A stretch of DNA of 64,000 nucleotides from Balaenoptera acutorostrata (taxonomy: Eukaryota > Chordata > Mammalia > Artiodactyla > Balaenopteridae). Under the pieces are notes generated by a model. The model saw nothing but the letters and a program-made list of their open reading frames with translations, ran no database searches and was not told where the DNA came from. Location of the stretch: positions 49,204,374 to 49,268,373 of the forward strand of contig NC_080082.1 of assembly GCF_949987535.1 (NCBI RefSeq), in the 5' to 3' direction. Shown piece after piece: positions 51,216 to 63,863 of this stretch; position 1 is the first letter of the stretch; every line of letters starts with the position of its first letter. A program made the translations under genes and the position numbers.

Positions 51216-51925
51216 TTTTTATTTTAATTTTTCTGTTTGTTTATTTGGTATTAGGGGAAGGGGATATTGTTTGTTTATTTTCTGGATAAGGTAAAAGAAC
51301 TCTTAAGGTTGAGGTCTTTGTACAAGGGATCTGGCAGGATGGGAGGGTGCAGGTCAGTCCATCTGCCAGGAAGTCCAGAGAATCTGTCGTAGCTCAGACT
51401 CAGGCCTTTTTCAAAAATAGGCAGAGAGAGGAGTTCAGCTTTGAGCATAGCAAAACTAGCTGGCACCTCAGTTGTCACCACAGAAGTTTCCTTGACTTGG
51501 GCAAAAGGAGTCCCTTTCTTTTCCTAATCCAGGAAATTGCATTAAAACTTTGAGAACTGTGGATGTGTGTGGAGGCTGACATCTTACTTGATATCTTCCT
51601 CTGGGAGTAGAGATTTTGTTCCTGAGAGTTTTTGAATTCTGGATGGATCAGGTAGGGAGAAAAAGATAAATGATTCAATTCTGCTTACCTAGGTATAATT
51701 TACAAATTGCTGTAAATCTTTTAAAAAAATTTCCTTGTATCTGCTGGTCTTGGAGAGTCTCCTAGAGAGGCGGGAGGTGGCTGCAGCTCACCCTGGGGAC
51801 ATAGACTCTGGCAGCAGCCATTCCTGGGAGCTCCTTCCACTGCATGGACCTCCAAATGAATTTTAGAATCTACTTGTTCTAATTGGGATAATGAGACATA
51901 GTGGATATTTTAAAAAATATGTCTA
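51216..51925. other. No recognised gene or repeat
   Basis: AT-rich to mixed sequence between L1 remnants. Short frames on both strands without motifs. Confidence 0.5.
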
Positions 51926-54900
51926 GTGGGAGGTTCAAGATGGCAATGTAGGAGGATTGTGAACTTATTTCCTCCCACAGACACACCAAATCTTCAGCTA
52001 AGAAGTATGAAACAATTTCCTCTGAAAAAAAACACCAAACTACCTGAGCAACTCCTACACATTGAGTGAAAGAGAAAATATCCATATGAAAGTGGGTAGT
52101 AGTGGCTGAGACACAATCTTGCTATAAACCCCACCCCCAGCATGGTGACTCACAATTGGGAGGGAACTTAAAACCTTGAGCTTTTCCTTGAGGAGAGAAA
52201 GATTTGAACAACACATCTGACACCCCAGCTTTTAAGACCTGCACCTGAAAGATAAGCCCCCAAAACAACTAGCTTCAAAAGCCAATGGGGCTTGTGTCCA
52301 TGAGACCCACAATGCAAGCCGAGAAACAGTTTATAAAGGGCTTGCAAGTATGGACTCACCCACCCAGGGCCCATGGCAGAAGAAGCTGACTGAAAAGTGG
52401 ACAGACTTTCTGTGAAAGAGGCTTATTTACTTAAGGCATTGGCCTGAGGAGCAGGCATCTAATTTAACACACATCTAAGGGCCTACTGAAATACTCTAAA
52501 AATAGAGGCCAGTAGAAACATCTTTGTGCTCTCCCTCTGACTCACCCCAGCTTGCTGGTATCTCCTGGTAAGGAACTTGTACACTTATCTGGCACCCTGA
52601 TTTTTGTGGCTGCAGCCCAGAGGACATTTCTAGATCGCTTGGCGCTGGAAGGGCTTATGCTTCAGGTCCCACAGGACTGTAATGAACAGAAAGAGTTCTT
52701 AATCAGCTGCCACCCCCTAGGGCACAGCAGAGATGCAACAGACTGAGGAGCCTAGTCTTTCTGTGAAAGAGGCCTATTAGCTTATCTTCATAGCTGTGGC
52801 CTAAGGGGAAGGCTTCTAATTAAACCCAAATCTAAGGGCTGACTATAGTCCTCTCCAGAAACCTCAGAAGATGGGTGCTATCTTCATGCTCTTCCTCTGC
52901 TGCACTCTAGAATGCTGGTATCTCCCTGTGGGGAGCTTGTAGACACATCTGGTGTCCCAGTTTTTGTGGCTGCCACACAGGGATGTACCATGATTGCCTG
53001 GCTCTGGTGGCTAGCAGGGCTTGTGTTCATGAGTTTGATGGGATGGTAGCACAGAAACGGTTCTTAACTGGCTGTCACTCCAGGCTCAGTGCAGAGGGAG
53101 CAGACAGAAATACCCATCTCTAGTATTCCTTTGAAAGAGGTATATTTCCAAACTTTAAAGGCTGCTATGTGAGAGTCTGGCTTCCAGTCAGCCTGAATCT
53201 AGGTGCTGACTGAGATCCTCCCGTTTGGGACTCAGATAGGTATTGGCACACCCTCAACTACTGGAAGCCACTAAAAATGAAGTAGATTGCTTGGACAACC
53301 ACAGAGGTTTGAGAGAGCAAAGAACTAGGGCAGGGTTGGATGATAAGCCTCATCCCCTCCACAAGATAACTCCTTCAAGACTGAGAGAGGTGGCGGTTTT
53401 ATCTAATGCAGAGAAACACGTAGAGAGTCAAGGAAAATGAATAAACAGAGGAATATATTCCAAATGAAAGATCAAGATAAAATCTCAGAAAAGATCTTAA
53501 TGAAACAGAGATAAGTGCTTTACATGATAAAGAGTTCAAAATAATGGTCATAGCAATGTCCACTGAGCTCAGGAGAAGAGTAGATAAAGAGAATTTCAGC
53601 AAAGATAGATAGGAAATATAAGAAAGTGCCAAACAAGAGTCACAGAGCTCAAGAATACAGTAACTGAACTGAAAATACAATAAAGGGGTTCAATAGCAGA
53701 CTAGATGAAGCAGAAGAAAGGATTAATGAATTTGAAGACAAGGCAGTGGAACTCACCCAGTCAGCACATCAGAAAGAAAAAAGAATGAAAAAGAGTGAAG
53801 CCAACTTAAGAAGCTTATGGAACAACATCAAGAAGACCAAATTTGCATTATGGGCATCCCAGAAGAAGAGAGAGAAAAGGGCAAAAAAACTTATTTGAAG
53901 TAATAATGGCTGAAAACTTCCCTAACCTGGGGAAGGAAACAGACATTCAGATTCAAGAAGCCCAGAGAGTTCCATATAAGAAGAACTGAAAGAGACCCAC
54001 ACCAAGACACATTATAATATGTGTCAAAAGTTAAAGACAAGGAGAGAGTCTTAAAAGCAACAATAGAAAAACAACTTGTTACATACAGGTGAACTCCCAT
54101 AAGATTATCAGATTTTTCATCAGAAAGTTTGCAGGCCAGGAGGGAATGAATGACACAGTATATACAAAGTACTGAAAGACTGCTAACCAACAATACTCTA
54201 CAATACTCTATGAGTCAAAGTTGTCCTCCAGAATTGTCCTGCAGACAAGTAAAAGCTAAAGGAGTTTATCACCACTAGACTGGCCTTACAAGAAATGCTA
54301 AAGGGACTTTTTAAAAAGAAAGGGTGCTAATTAGTAACAGTTAAATATTTGAAGGTATAAGTCTCACTGATACAGGTAAATATAGTGTAAAATTCAGAAT
54401 AATGTTGTTAAGGTAGTGGGTCAGTCACTTATAAAGCTAGTATGAAAGTTAAAAGACAAAAGTAGGAAAAATAACTATAACTACAATAATTTGTTAATAG
54501 ATACACAAGACAAAAAGATATAAATTGTGACATCAAAAACAAAATGTGGGAGGGAGAGTAAAAATGTAGAGCTTTAGAATGCATTCAAACTTAAATAATT
54601 TTCAACTTCAGATATACTGATATATAAGTTGTTTCATATAAGCCTCACTTAAACTATAAAGCAAAAATTCATAGTAAATAAAGAGAAAGCAATAATTGCA
54701 CACAACTGCAGAAAATTATCAAATCACAAGTGAGGAGAGCAAGAGAAGTAGAAAAGAACAAAGGCATTACAAAACAGCCAGAAAACAGTTAACAAAATGA
54801 CAACAAATACATACATATCAATAATTACTTTAAACGCAAATGGACTAAATCCTGAAAATAAAAATAGACTGGCTGAATGGTTAAAAAAACAAGACCCATC

Positions 54901-55670
54901 TATATGCTGCCTACAGGAGACTCACTTCAGTTGTAAGGACACAAACAAGACTGAAAGTAAAGGAATGGAAAAAGACAGTTCATGCAAATGGAAACCAAAA
55001 CAAAGCTGGAGTAGCCTTTCTTATATATGACAAAATAGACTTTAAGAGAAAGACTGTAATAAGAGACAAAGAAGGTAATTACATAATGATAAAAGGGTCA
55101 GTCCAACAGAAGAATATCACATTTGTAAATATTTATGGACTGAACATAAGAGCACCTAGATATATAAGCAATGCAGTAATAGTAAGAGATTTTAATATCC
55201 CACTTTTATAAATGGATAGTTCATTGAGACAGAAAATCAAAAAGGAAACATGGTCCTTAAATGCCACTTTAGGCCAAATGGACGTTACAGACAAATACAG
55301 TACATTCCATCCAAAAGCAATAGAATATACATTCTTGTCAAGCACACACGGAACATTCTCCAGGATATATCATATTTTAGGTCACAAAACAAGTCAATAA
55401 ATTTAAGAAGATTGAAATCATGTCAGGTATCTTTTCTGACCACAGTGGTCTGAAACAAAGAAATTACAAGAAGAAAACTGGGAAATTCACAAATATGTGG
55501 AAATTTTAAATCACGCTACTGAACAATCAGTGGGTCAAAGAAGAAATCAAAAGAGAAGTTAGAAAATCCTTGTGAAAAAAATAAAAATGGAAATACAACA
55601 TACCAAAACGTATGGGATGCAACAAAAACAGTTCTAAGATGAAAGTTCATAGCAATAAACTCCTGCATCG
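51926..55670 (+). mobile_element. Diverged L1: long 5'UTR, ORF1, start of ORF2
   Basis: Starts with 'gggaggttcaagatggcaatg', a degraded CAAGATGGCGG 5' end. The 5'UTR holds imperfect repeats of about 350 bp (52,400-53,150). Decayed ORF1 is at about 53,430-54,310 and the ORF2 start at 54,797 ([18 protein letters not shown], endonuclease). ORF2 is broken by about 55,030 but can be followed in pieces to about 55,670, where the 5' end of another L1 begins. The 3' remainder is not found. Confidence 0.85.
52400..53150 (+). repeat. Imperfect ~350-370-bp tandem repeats in an L1 5'UTR
   Basis: The anchor (T)TCTGTGAAAGAGGC(T/C)TATT recurs near 52,410 and 52,760, with a weaker copy near 53,126. The order of motifs is the same in each unit: 'gctggtatctcc', 'cttgtacac/gtagacac', 'tttttgtggctgc', 'agttcttaa/ggttcttaac'. 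Confidence 0.85.
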
Positions 55671-56329
55671 AGAGAGGAGTTCAAGATGTCAGCATAGGAA
55701 GATCCTGAACTCACCTCCTCTCATAGGTAATAAATTTACAGCTACATATGGAATAAATTTCCTCTGAAAAGGACCTGAGAACTAGATGGACAGTGCCTCC
55801 ATAAAAGAGACACATTGAGATGGGTAGGAGAGGCAGAGACATAGTCTCGCCTGGGACTCCACCCCAGAAGCAGTGACCTACAATCAGGAGGGATCCCCAA
55901 AATATGGAAATTTCCCCTGAGAAGTGAAGGGATTGAACCCCACATCAGGCACCCTCACCCTTGAGTCTGGCACTGGAAAGATAAGCCCCCTCCCCCTCAA
56001 ATGCCTGGTTTTGAAAATCAATGGGGACTAAGTCTAGGAGAACCATAGAACTGTAGGGAATGGAGGAACTGCTCTTAAAGGGCTTGTGCAGAGACCAATT
56101 TGTACTGAGAGCCAATGCAAGAGCCAAAATTTGAAGAGTGCCTAGACCATAAGCTAGGGAGACCCACTTACTGATCTTAAAGTGGTTGCTGGAGAGTCAG
56201 GAACCTGCTGGGACTTTCTCCAAGGACAACAGTGGCAGGCACCATTTTTGCAATTTCATTCTAACTTGCTGGTGATGGAGGTAGTGGGTGCCGTTTTTGG
56301 TGCGCTCCCTCTAGCCTGCTAGCACTTGT

Positions 56330-56840
56330 GGATGTGCTCTGCCCACCCTGCATTGCAACCCAGCTAGGTGAGTGTCCCAAGGCCCTGCCCACCCTGCACA
56401 GCAGCTGTGTTGCAACCTAGCCATGAGAATGCCCTGAACCCCACCCGTCCTGTGCAGCAGCTTCACCACAACCAAGTTGGGCAAGTGCACTATACCCCAC
56501 CCTCCCTGCACAGAAGATGCACTGCAGTTTGGCTGGGCCAACACCCTGCACCCAGCCCATCCCTGATGGCAGCTTCACCATAAATGGCCAGGTGAGTGTA
56601 TCATGCTTGGTCCTCCTGGTGCAGCAGTTGTACCTCAACTGGCCTGGGTGAGTGCCTTGTGCCATGCCCACCCCATACAACTGACCTGGGTGAGTGCTTC
56701 GTGCCATGCCCATCCCATACAGCAGCAGTGCTACAACCAGATTGGGAGAATGCCTTAAGACCTGCCCACCCCACAGTGTAGAAGCTGTGCCAAAATTGAG
56801 CTGGGTTAGTGCACGGTGCCCTGCCTTACCTGTACTGCAT
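56330..56840 (+). repeat. ~55-60-bp degenerate tandem repeats in an L1 5'UTR
   Basis: About eight or nine units, each with a 'gccc(a/c)cc(c)tgca(c)agcag' half and an 'accaca/ttgcaac(c)..ttgggcaagtg..(c)ctgt' half. Spacing is about 55-60 bp and units are clearly diverged. Confidence 0.8.
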
Positions 56841-56904
56841 GCTCACTGAACTCAGGAAAAGAAGGGACAGAAAGAACTTCAACAAAGTGATAGAAAAAGT
56901 CCAG

Positions 56905-57039
56905 GGACTTCCAGTCTGGGGTGGTCCAGTGGTTAAAACTTCATGCTTCCAATGCAGGAGGCACGGGTTTGATCCCTGGAACTGAGATCCCACATGCTGC
57001 ATGGTGCAGTCAAAACATTTTTAAAAATTAAAAAAAAAA
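56905..57039 (+). mobile_element. Short CHR-type SINE in L1
   Basis: Sense copy, 'gggacttccagtctggggtggtccagtgg', box B-like 'gggtttgatccctgg', A-rich tail. It interrupts the L1 just before its ORF1. Flanking duplication not clear. Confidence 0.88.
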
Positions 57040-58245
57040 TCCCAAGCAGAAGTTATTACTGAACTGGAAAATACACTTGAGGGGTTCAATAGCAGACTGG
57101 ATGAAGAAGAACAAATCAGTGAGCTGGAAGACAAAGCAATGGAAATCACCCAGACAGTGTAGCAAAATGAAAATAGAATTTTAAAAATCAAAGACAGCTT
57201 AAGGAACCTCTGGGACAACATCAAACAGAATAACATTTGCATTGTAGGGGTTCCACAACAAGAAGAGAGAAAGAACCTGAAAAGTTAATTGAAGATATAA
57301 TGGCTGAAAACTTCCCTAATCTGGGTGGGAAACAAATTCAGGTCCAGGAAGCCCAGAGAACTCCAAATAAGATGAACCCAAAGAGAACCACACCAAGAAA
57401 CATTTTAGTTAAAGTGGTAAAAGTTATACAGTGAATCTTAAAATCAGCAAGAAAAAAAACAACTTACTATGTACAAGAGAAACCCCATAAGGTTATCAGA
57501 TTTTTCGTCAGAAACTTTATAGGGCAGAAGGGAGTGGCATGACAGATTCAAAGTACTGAAAGGAAAAAGTTTCCAACCAAGGCAAGGTTACCATTCAGAA
57601 CTGATGGAGAGATTAATAAGAGTTTTACAGATAAGCAAAAGCAAAAAGAGTTCATCACAATTAAACCAGCCTTACAAGAAATGTTAACAGACTTACCTAA
57701 GCTGAACAGAAAAAAACACTAATAATAAGAAAACTTATGAAAGTAAAAAATCTTATTGGAAAAGGCAAGTATATAGTAAAGGTAGTGGATCAGTCACTTA
57801 TAAAGCAAGTATGAAGGTTAAAAGAAAAAAATAGTAAAATTAACTAAAATTACAGTAATTACTTAAGGGAAACACAAAATAAAAAGATATAAAAGGTGTT
57901 ATCAAAAATAAAAAACGTGAGGGTGGGGGGTAAAAATGTAAAGCCTTGGAATCTGTGTAAACTTATATTGCTATCAACTTATCCTACTACATAGGACGTT
58001 ATATGTGAACCTCACAGTAACCACAAAGAAAAAACTTATAGTAAACATACAAAAGAAAATGAAAAAGGAATCTAAACATAACAGTAAAGAAAACCAAAAC
58101 CACAAAAGAAGAAAGAAGAAAAGAAGAAGAGAGGAACTACAAAAGCAACCAGAAAACAATGAACAAAACAACAATAAGTACATACCTATGAATAATTACT
58201 TCAAATGTAAATGGAGTAAATCTGCCAATGAAAAGACATAAAGTG

Positions 58246-58557
58246 AGGACTTCCCTCCTGGTGCAGTGTTAAGAATCCACCTGCAGGGGACACGGGTTTG
58301 ACCAGATCCCACATGCCAAGGAGCAACTAAGCCTATGTGCCACAACTACTGAGCCTGCACTCTAGAGCCTGTGAGCCACAACTACTGAAGCCCGTGCACC
58401 TAGACCCCATGCTCTGCAACAAGAGAAGCCACCACAATGAGAATCACGCACACTGCAATGAAGAGTAGCCCCCGCTCGCCGCAACTAGAGAAAGCCCATG
58501 TGCAGCAACGAAGACCCAACGCAGCCAAAAATAAATAAATAAGTAGATTTATTAAAA
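58246..58557 (+). mobile_element. CHR-type SINE in L1 ORF2
   Basis: Sense copy with (AATA)n tail. Flanked by AAAAGACATAAAGTG (58,231-58,245) and AAAAGACAAAGTG (58,558-58,570), an aged target-site duplication. Confidence 0.92.
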
Positions 58558-59614
58558 AAAAGACAAAGTGGCTGAACGAATAGTAAAGAAAGACCCATTC
58601 ATGTGCTACCTACAAGAGACTCACTTTAGAAGTAAGGACACACATAGACTGAATGTGAAGGGATGAAGAGAGATATTCTATGCAAATTGAAACCAAAAGA
58701 AAGCTGGTGTAGCTGTGGTCATAGCAGACACAAATAGACTTCAGAACAAAGACTGTAATAAAAGACAAAGAAGGGTCTTTGACAAAAGGGTCAGTCCAGC
58801 GAGAAGATACAACATTTATAAACATATATGCACCCAACATAGGAGCACCAAAATATATAAAGCAAATGTTAATGGATCTATAGGGAGAAATCGAAAGCAA
58901 TCCAATAATAGTAGGGGTTTTTAATACCCCAATTGCAGCAATGTACAGATCATCCAGACACAAAATGAATAAGAAAACACTGACCCCCCCCAAAAATAAA
59001 TAAATAAATACATAAATAAATAATAAAAAGAAACAAAAAATTGACCTTAAATGACATGTGACTTAATAGATATATACAGAACTCTCCGTCCAAAAGCAGC
59101 AGAATACACATTCTTCTCAGGTACGCACAGAACATTCTTGAGAAGTTATCAAATGTTAGGCCACAAAACAAGTCTCAGTCAAGAAGACAAATCAAATCAA
59201 GCAGCTATTCTGACCACAGTGGTATCAAACTAGAAATTAAATACAAGATAAAAACTGGAAAAACCACAAAAACAGCATGTTGGAGATTAAACAACACGCT
59301 GCTTAACAACCAGTGGATCACTTAACAACTTACAGGAGAAATTTAAAAATACCTAGAGACAAAACAGAAATACAACACACCAGAATCTATGGGATGAAGC
59401 AACAGTAGGTCTAAGTGGGAAGTTCATAGCAATACAGGCCTACCTCAAGAAACAAGAAACAAGAACAATTTCAAATAAACAATGTAGCTTTACACCTAAA
59501 GGAACTAAAAAAAGAACAAATGAAGCCCAAAGGTAGTGAAGGAAGGTAAAAAACAAAGATCAAAGTGGAAATTAATAAAATACTGACTAAAAAGAAATTA
59601 AGAGCTACATTTTT

Positions 59615-59633
59615 TTTTAAACTTTGGGTTTGT

Positions 59634-59692
<59 letters not shown>

Positions 59693-59955
59693 TGGCTGTG
59701 TTGGGTCTTTGCTTCTGTGCGAGGGCTCTCTCTAATTGCGGCAAGTGGGGGCCACTCCTCATCGCGGTGCATGGGCCTCTCACCATCGCGGCCTCTCTTG
59801 TTGTAGAGCACAGGCTCCAGACGCGCAGGCTCAGCAATTGTGGCTCACGGGCCTAGTTGCTCCGCGGCATGTGGGATCCTCCCAGACCAGGGCTCGAACC
59901 CCTGTCCCCTGCATTGGCAGGCAGATTCTCAACCACTGCGCCACCAGGGAAGCCC
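59615..59955 (-). mobile_element. CHR-type SINE with long (TTTA)n tail
   Basis: Inverted copy with about 60 bp of (TTTA)n. Perfect 15-bp duplication AAGAGCTACATTTTT at 59,600-59,614 and 59,956-59,970. Confidence 0.96.
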
Positions 59956-61398
59956 AAGAGCTACATTTTTGAGAAGATAAACAAAATGGGAAAATTTGAG
60001 CTAGACTTACCAAGGGGGGGGGGAAGAGAGGACTCTAAATAAAATCAGAAATTTAAGTGGAGACATTACCACTGATACCACAGAAATAAAAAGGATCATA
60101 CAAGATTACTACAAACAATTATACACTAACAAATTGACAAGAAATAGACAAATTCCTAGAAACATACAATCTACCAAGACTGAAGAAATTAAGAAATAGG
60201 TAACCTGAATAGACTGATTACTATAAGGAGATTGTATTAGTAATCAAAAACCTCTCAACAAACAAAAGTCCAGGACCAGATGACGTCACTGGTGAATTCC
60301 TCCAAACATTCAAAGAACCTTTAATACCCTTCCTTCTCAAACTCTTCTGAAAAATTGAAGAGAAGGGAGTGCTTCCAAACACATTTTATGAGACCTGCAA
60401 TACCCTGATACCAAAACCAGACAAAGACACCAGAAGAAAAAACTATAGGCCAATCTCCCTGATGAACCTAGATGCAAAAATCCTCAACAGAATATTAGCA
60501 AACTGAATTCAGCAGTACATTAAAAGGATCATACACCATGATCAAGTGGGATTTATTCCAGAGATGCAAGATGGTTCAACATCCACAAGTGAACATGATA
60601 TACCACATTAACAAAACAAAGGATATACCTATGCTCATCTCAGTAGATGCTGAAAAAGCATTTGATAAAATTCAGCATCTATTTATGATAACTCTCAAAC
60701 AAGTGGGTATAGAGGGAACGTAATTCAACATAATAAAGGCCATATACGACAAACCCACAGCAAACATCATTCTCAATGGGGAAAAACTGAAAGCATTTCC
60801 TCTAAGATCAGGAACAAGACAAGGATGTCCACTCTCACCACTATTATTCAACATAGTTTTGGAAGTCCTAGCCATGGCAATCAGAGAAGAAAAAGAAATA
60901 AAAGGAATACAAATTGGAAAAGAAGAAGTAAAACTGTCACTGTTTGCAGATGACATGGTACTATACATAGAGAATCCTAAAGATGCCACCAGAAAACTAC
61001 TAGAGCTAGTCAATGAATTTGGTAAAGTTGCAGGATACAACTTGCACTAATGATGAAAAATCTGAAAGAGAAATTAAGGAAACACTCCCATTTACCATTG
61101 CAACAAAAAGAATAAAATACCTAGGAATAAACCTACGTAGGGAAACAAAAGACCTGTATGCAGAAAACTATAAGACACTGCTGAAAGAAATTAAAGATGA
61201 TACAAACAGATGAAGAGATATACTATGTTCTTGGATTGGAAGAATCAATATTGTGAAAATGACTATACTATCCAAAGCAGTCTACATATTCAATGCAATC
61301 CCTATCAAATTACCAATGGCATTTTTTACAGAACTAGAACAAAAAATCTTAAAATATTTATGGAGACACAAAAGACCCTGAAGAGCCAAAGCAGTCTT

Positions 61399-61742
61399 TT
61401 TTTTTTTATTTTTTTATTTTTTTTATTTTTATTTATTTATTTATTTATTTATTTTTGGCTGTGCTGGGTCTTCGGTTCGTGCGAGGGCTTTCTCTAGTTG
61501 CGGCAAGTGGGGGCCACTCTTCATCGCGGTGCGGGGACCGCTCTTCATCGCGGTGCGCGGGCCTTTCACTATCGTGGCCCCTCCCGTTGCGGGGCACAGG
61601 CTCCAGACGCGCAGGCTCAGCAGCTGTGGCTCACGGGCCCAGCTGCTCCGTGGCATGTGGGATCTTCCCAGACCAGGGCTCGAACCCGTGTCTCCTGCAT
61701 TAGCAGGCAGATTCTCAACCACTGCGCCACCAGGGAAGCCCC
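61399..61742 (-). mobile_element. CHR-type SINE with internal 24-bp duplication
   Basis: Inverted copy with perfect 14-bp duplication GCCAAAGCAGTCTT at 61,385-61,398 and 61,743-61,756. The block starting CTCTTCATCGCGGTGCG at 61,517 is repeated at 61,541. Confidence 0.96.
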
Positions 61743-63205
61743 GCCAAAGCAGTCTTGAGGGAAAAAAAACGGAGCTGGAGGAATCAGACTCCCTGACCGC
61801 AGATTATACTACAAAGCTACAGTAATCAAGACAATATGGTACTGGCACAAAAACAAATCTAGATCAATGGTACAGGATAGAAAGCCCAGAGATAAACCCA
61901 CACACCTATGGTCACCTAATCTATGACAAAGGAGGCAAAAATATACAATGGAGAAAAGACAGCCTCTTCAATAAATGGTGCTGGGAAAATGGGACAGCTA
62001 CATGTAAAAGGATGAAATTAGAACACTTCCTAACACCATACACAAAAATAAACTCAAAATGGATTAAAGACCTAAATGTAAGGCCAGGCACTATAAAACT
62101 CTTAGAGGAAAACATATGAGAAACACTTTTTGACATAAACCACAGCAAGATCTTTTTTGATCCACCTCCTAGAGTAATGGAAATAAAAACAAAAATAAAC
62201 AAATGGGACCTAATGAAACTTAAAAGCTTTTGCTTTCCTTTTGCAAAGGAAACTACAAAGAAGATGAAAAGACAACCCTCAGAATGGGAGAAAATATTTG
62301 CAAACGAATCAACGGACAAAGGATTAATCTCCAAAATATATAAACAGCTCATGCAGCTTAATATTAAAAAAAAACCCAATCCAAAAATGGGCAGAAGACC
62401 TAAACAGACATTTCTCCAAAGAAGACATACAGATAGCTAAGAAGCACATGAAAAGCTGCTCAGCATCACTAATTATTAGAGAAATGCAAATCAAAACTAC
62501 AATGAGGTATCACCTCACACCAGTTAGAATGGGAATCATCAGAAAATCTACAAACAACAGATGCTGGAGAGGGTGTGGAGAAAAGGGAACCCTCTTGCAC
62601 TGTTGGTGGGAATGTAAATTGATACAGCCACTATGGAGGTTCCTTAAAAAACTAAAAATAGAAGTACCATATGACCCAGCAATCCCACTACTGGGCCTAT
62701 ACCCAGAGAAAACCATAATTCAAAAAGACACATGCACCCCAATGTTCACTGCAGCACTATTTACAATAGCCAGGACATGGAAGCAACCTAAATGCCCATC
62801 AACAGATGAATGGATAAAGTAGATGTGGTACATACATACAATGGAATATTACTCAGCCATAAAAAGGAACGAAATTGAGTCATTTCTAGAGACGTGGATG
62901 GATCTAGAGACTGTCATACAGAGAGAAGTAAGTCAGAAAGAGAAAAACAAATATCGTATATTAACGTATATATGTGGAACCTAGAAAAATGGTACAGATG
63001 AACCAGTTTGCAGGGCAGAAATTGAGACAAAGATGTACAGAACAAATGTATGGACACCACGGGGGGAAAGTGGCAGGGGGTGGTGGTGGTGGTGTGATGA
63101 ATTGGGAGATTGGGATTGACACATATACACTGACATGTATAAAATGGATAACTAATAAGAGCCTGCTGTATAAAAGAATAAATAAAATTCAAAAAAAAAG
63201 CTGAA

Positions 63206-63816
63206 AGTCTGATTTCTGGAGTACTATAAATATATATATGTATATGTATAAATTATTTCTATATATAGATATTAAAATATCTATATAGATTTATAATTTA
63301 AACTGATTATTAGGTGCTAGGCTTTCTGGTAGGAATCTGTGATACAATGGTGAACAAGAGCAAGTATATCTCTGCCTTTGTAAATCTGATAGGGTAACCA
63401 AATCTAATCTAATTATGCTGTGTTATCCAATGGAAAAGCTTTGAAAAGTTTTTAAAAAGTGCAATGAAAAGAAACACCAAATCTGGGGATAGAGAGGTAA
63501 TGTTACTTTGTACTTGCTTTTTATGTGGATACTTGAATCATTTTATGATAAAAAAACAAACAATGAAAACCTAGTTGGGTCCAGCAGTTTCAAGTAAAGA
63601 TAAAATCACTTGGAAAGGCTCTTGACAGAAAGTCACACAGAGTCTTCAGTGATTTGAAAAAATCTATGTTTGAGATGTAGAGAGTTAGGGAACGTGTGAT
63701 GGGAAGTGAAGCAATAACTGTTATGTAATGACTGGATCTGAGAGATAATGTGGGAACAGTCAAGAATATTAACCGTAGTCCTAAGAGTAGTACAAGCCAA
63801 TTAGAGGTCTAATCAG
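63206..63816. other. No supported gene
   Basis: (TA)n-rich stretch at about 63,225-63,300, then AT-rich unique sequence. Confidence 0.5.
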
Positions 63817-63827
63817 AAGTATGAAAT

Positions 63828-63863
63828 CACAACATTGTAAATCAACAATAAAAAATTTTTAAA
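63828..63863 (+). mobile_element. Micro-insertion of the last ~36 nt of an L1
   Basis: 'cacaacattgtaaatcaac' + AATAAA + A/T-rich tail matches the extreme 3' end of L1 (compare 40,905-40,935). Perfect 11-bp duplication AAGTATGAAAT at 63,817-63,827 and 63,864-63,874. Confidence 0.85.

Larger units (their letters stand above)
55672..63205 (+). pseudogene. Full-length but decayed L1 carrying four SINEs
   Basis: The 5' end is at about 55,672 ('gaggagttcaagatgtcagc'). The 5'UTR has short tandem repeats (56,330-56,840). ORF1 remnants lie at 57,040-57,690 and ORF2 from about 58,190. Reverse-transcriptase pieces include 60,538-60,723 and 60,859-61,050 (with FADDMVLYI), and the late part is at 62,177-62,822 ([18 protein letters not shown]). 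The 3'UTR ends AATAAATAAA with poly(A) near 63,205. Many stops and indels. Divergence from the intact copy is high up to about 60,720 and low after it. Confidence 0.9.

Noticed and set aside
55672..63205. Target-site duplication for the long plus-strand L1
   Set aside because: The bases before 55,672 and after the poly(A) at 63,205 do not match, so I cannot claim a single clean insertion.
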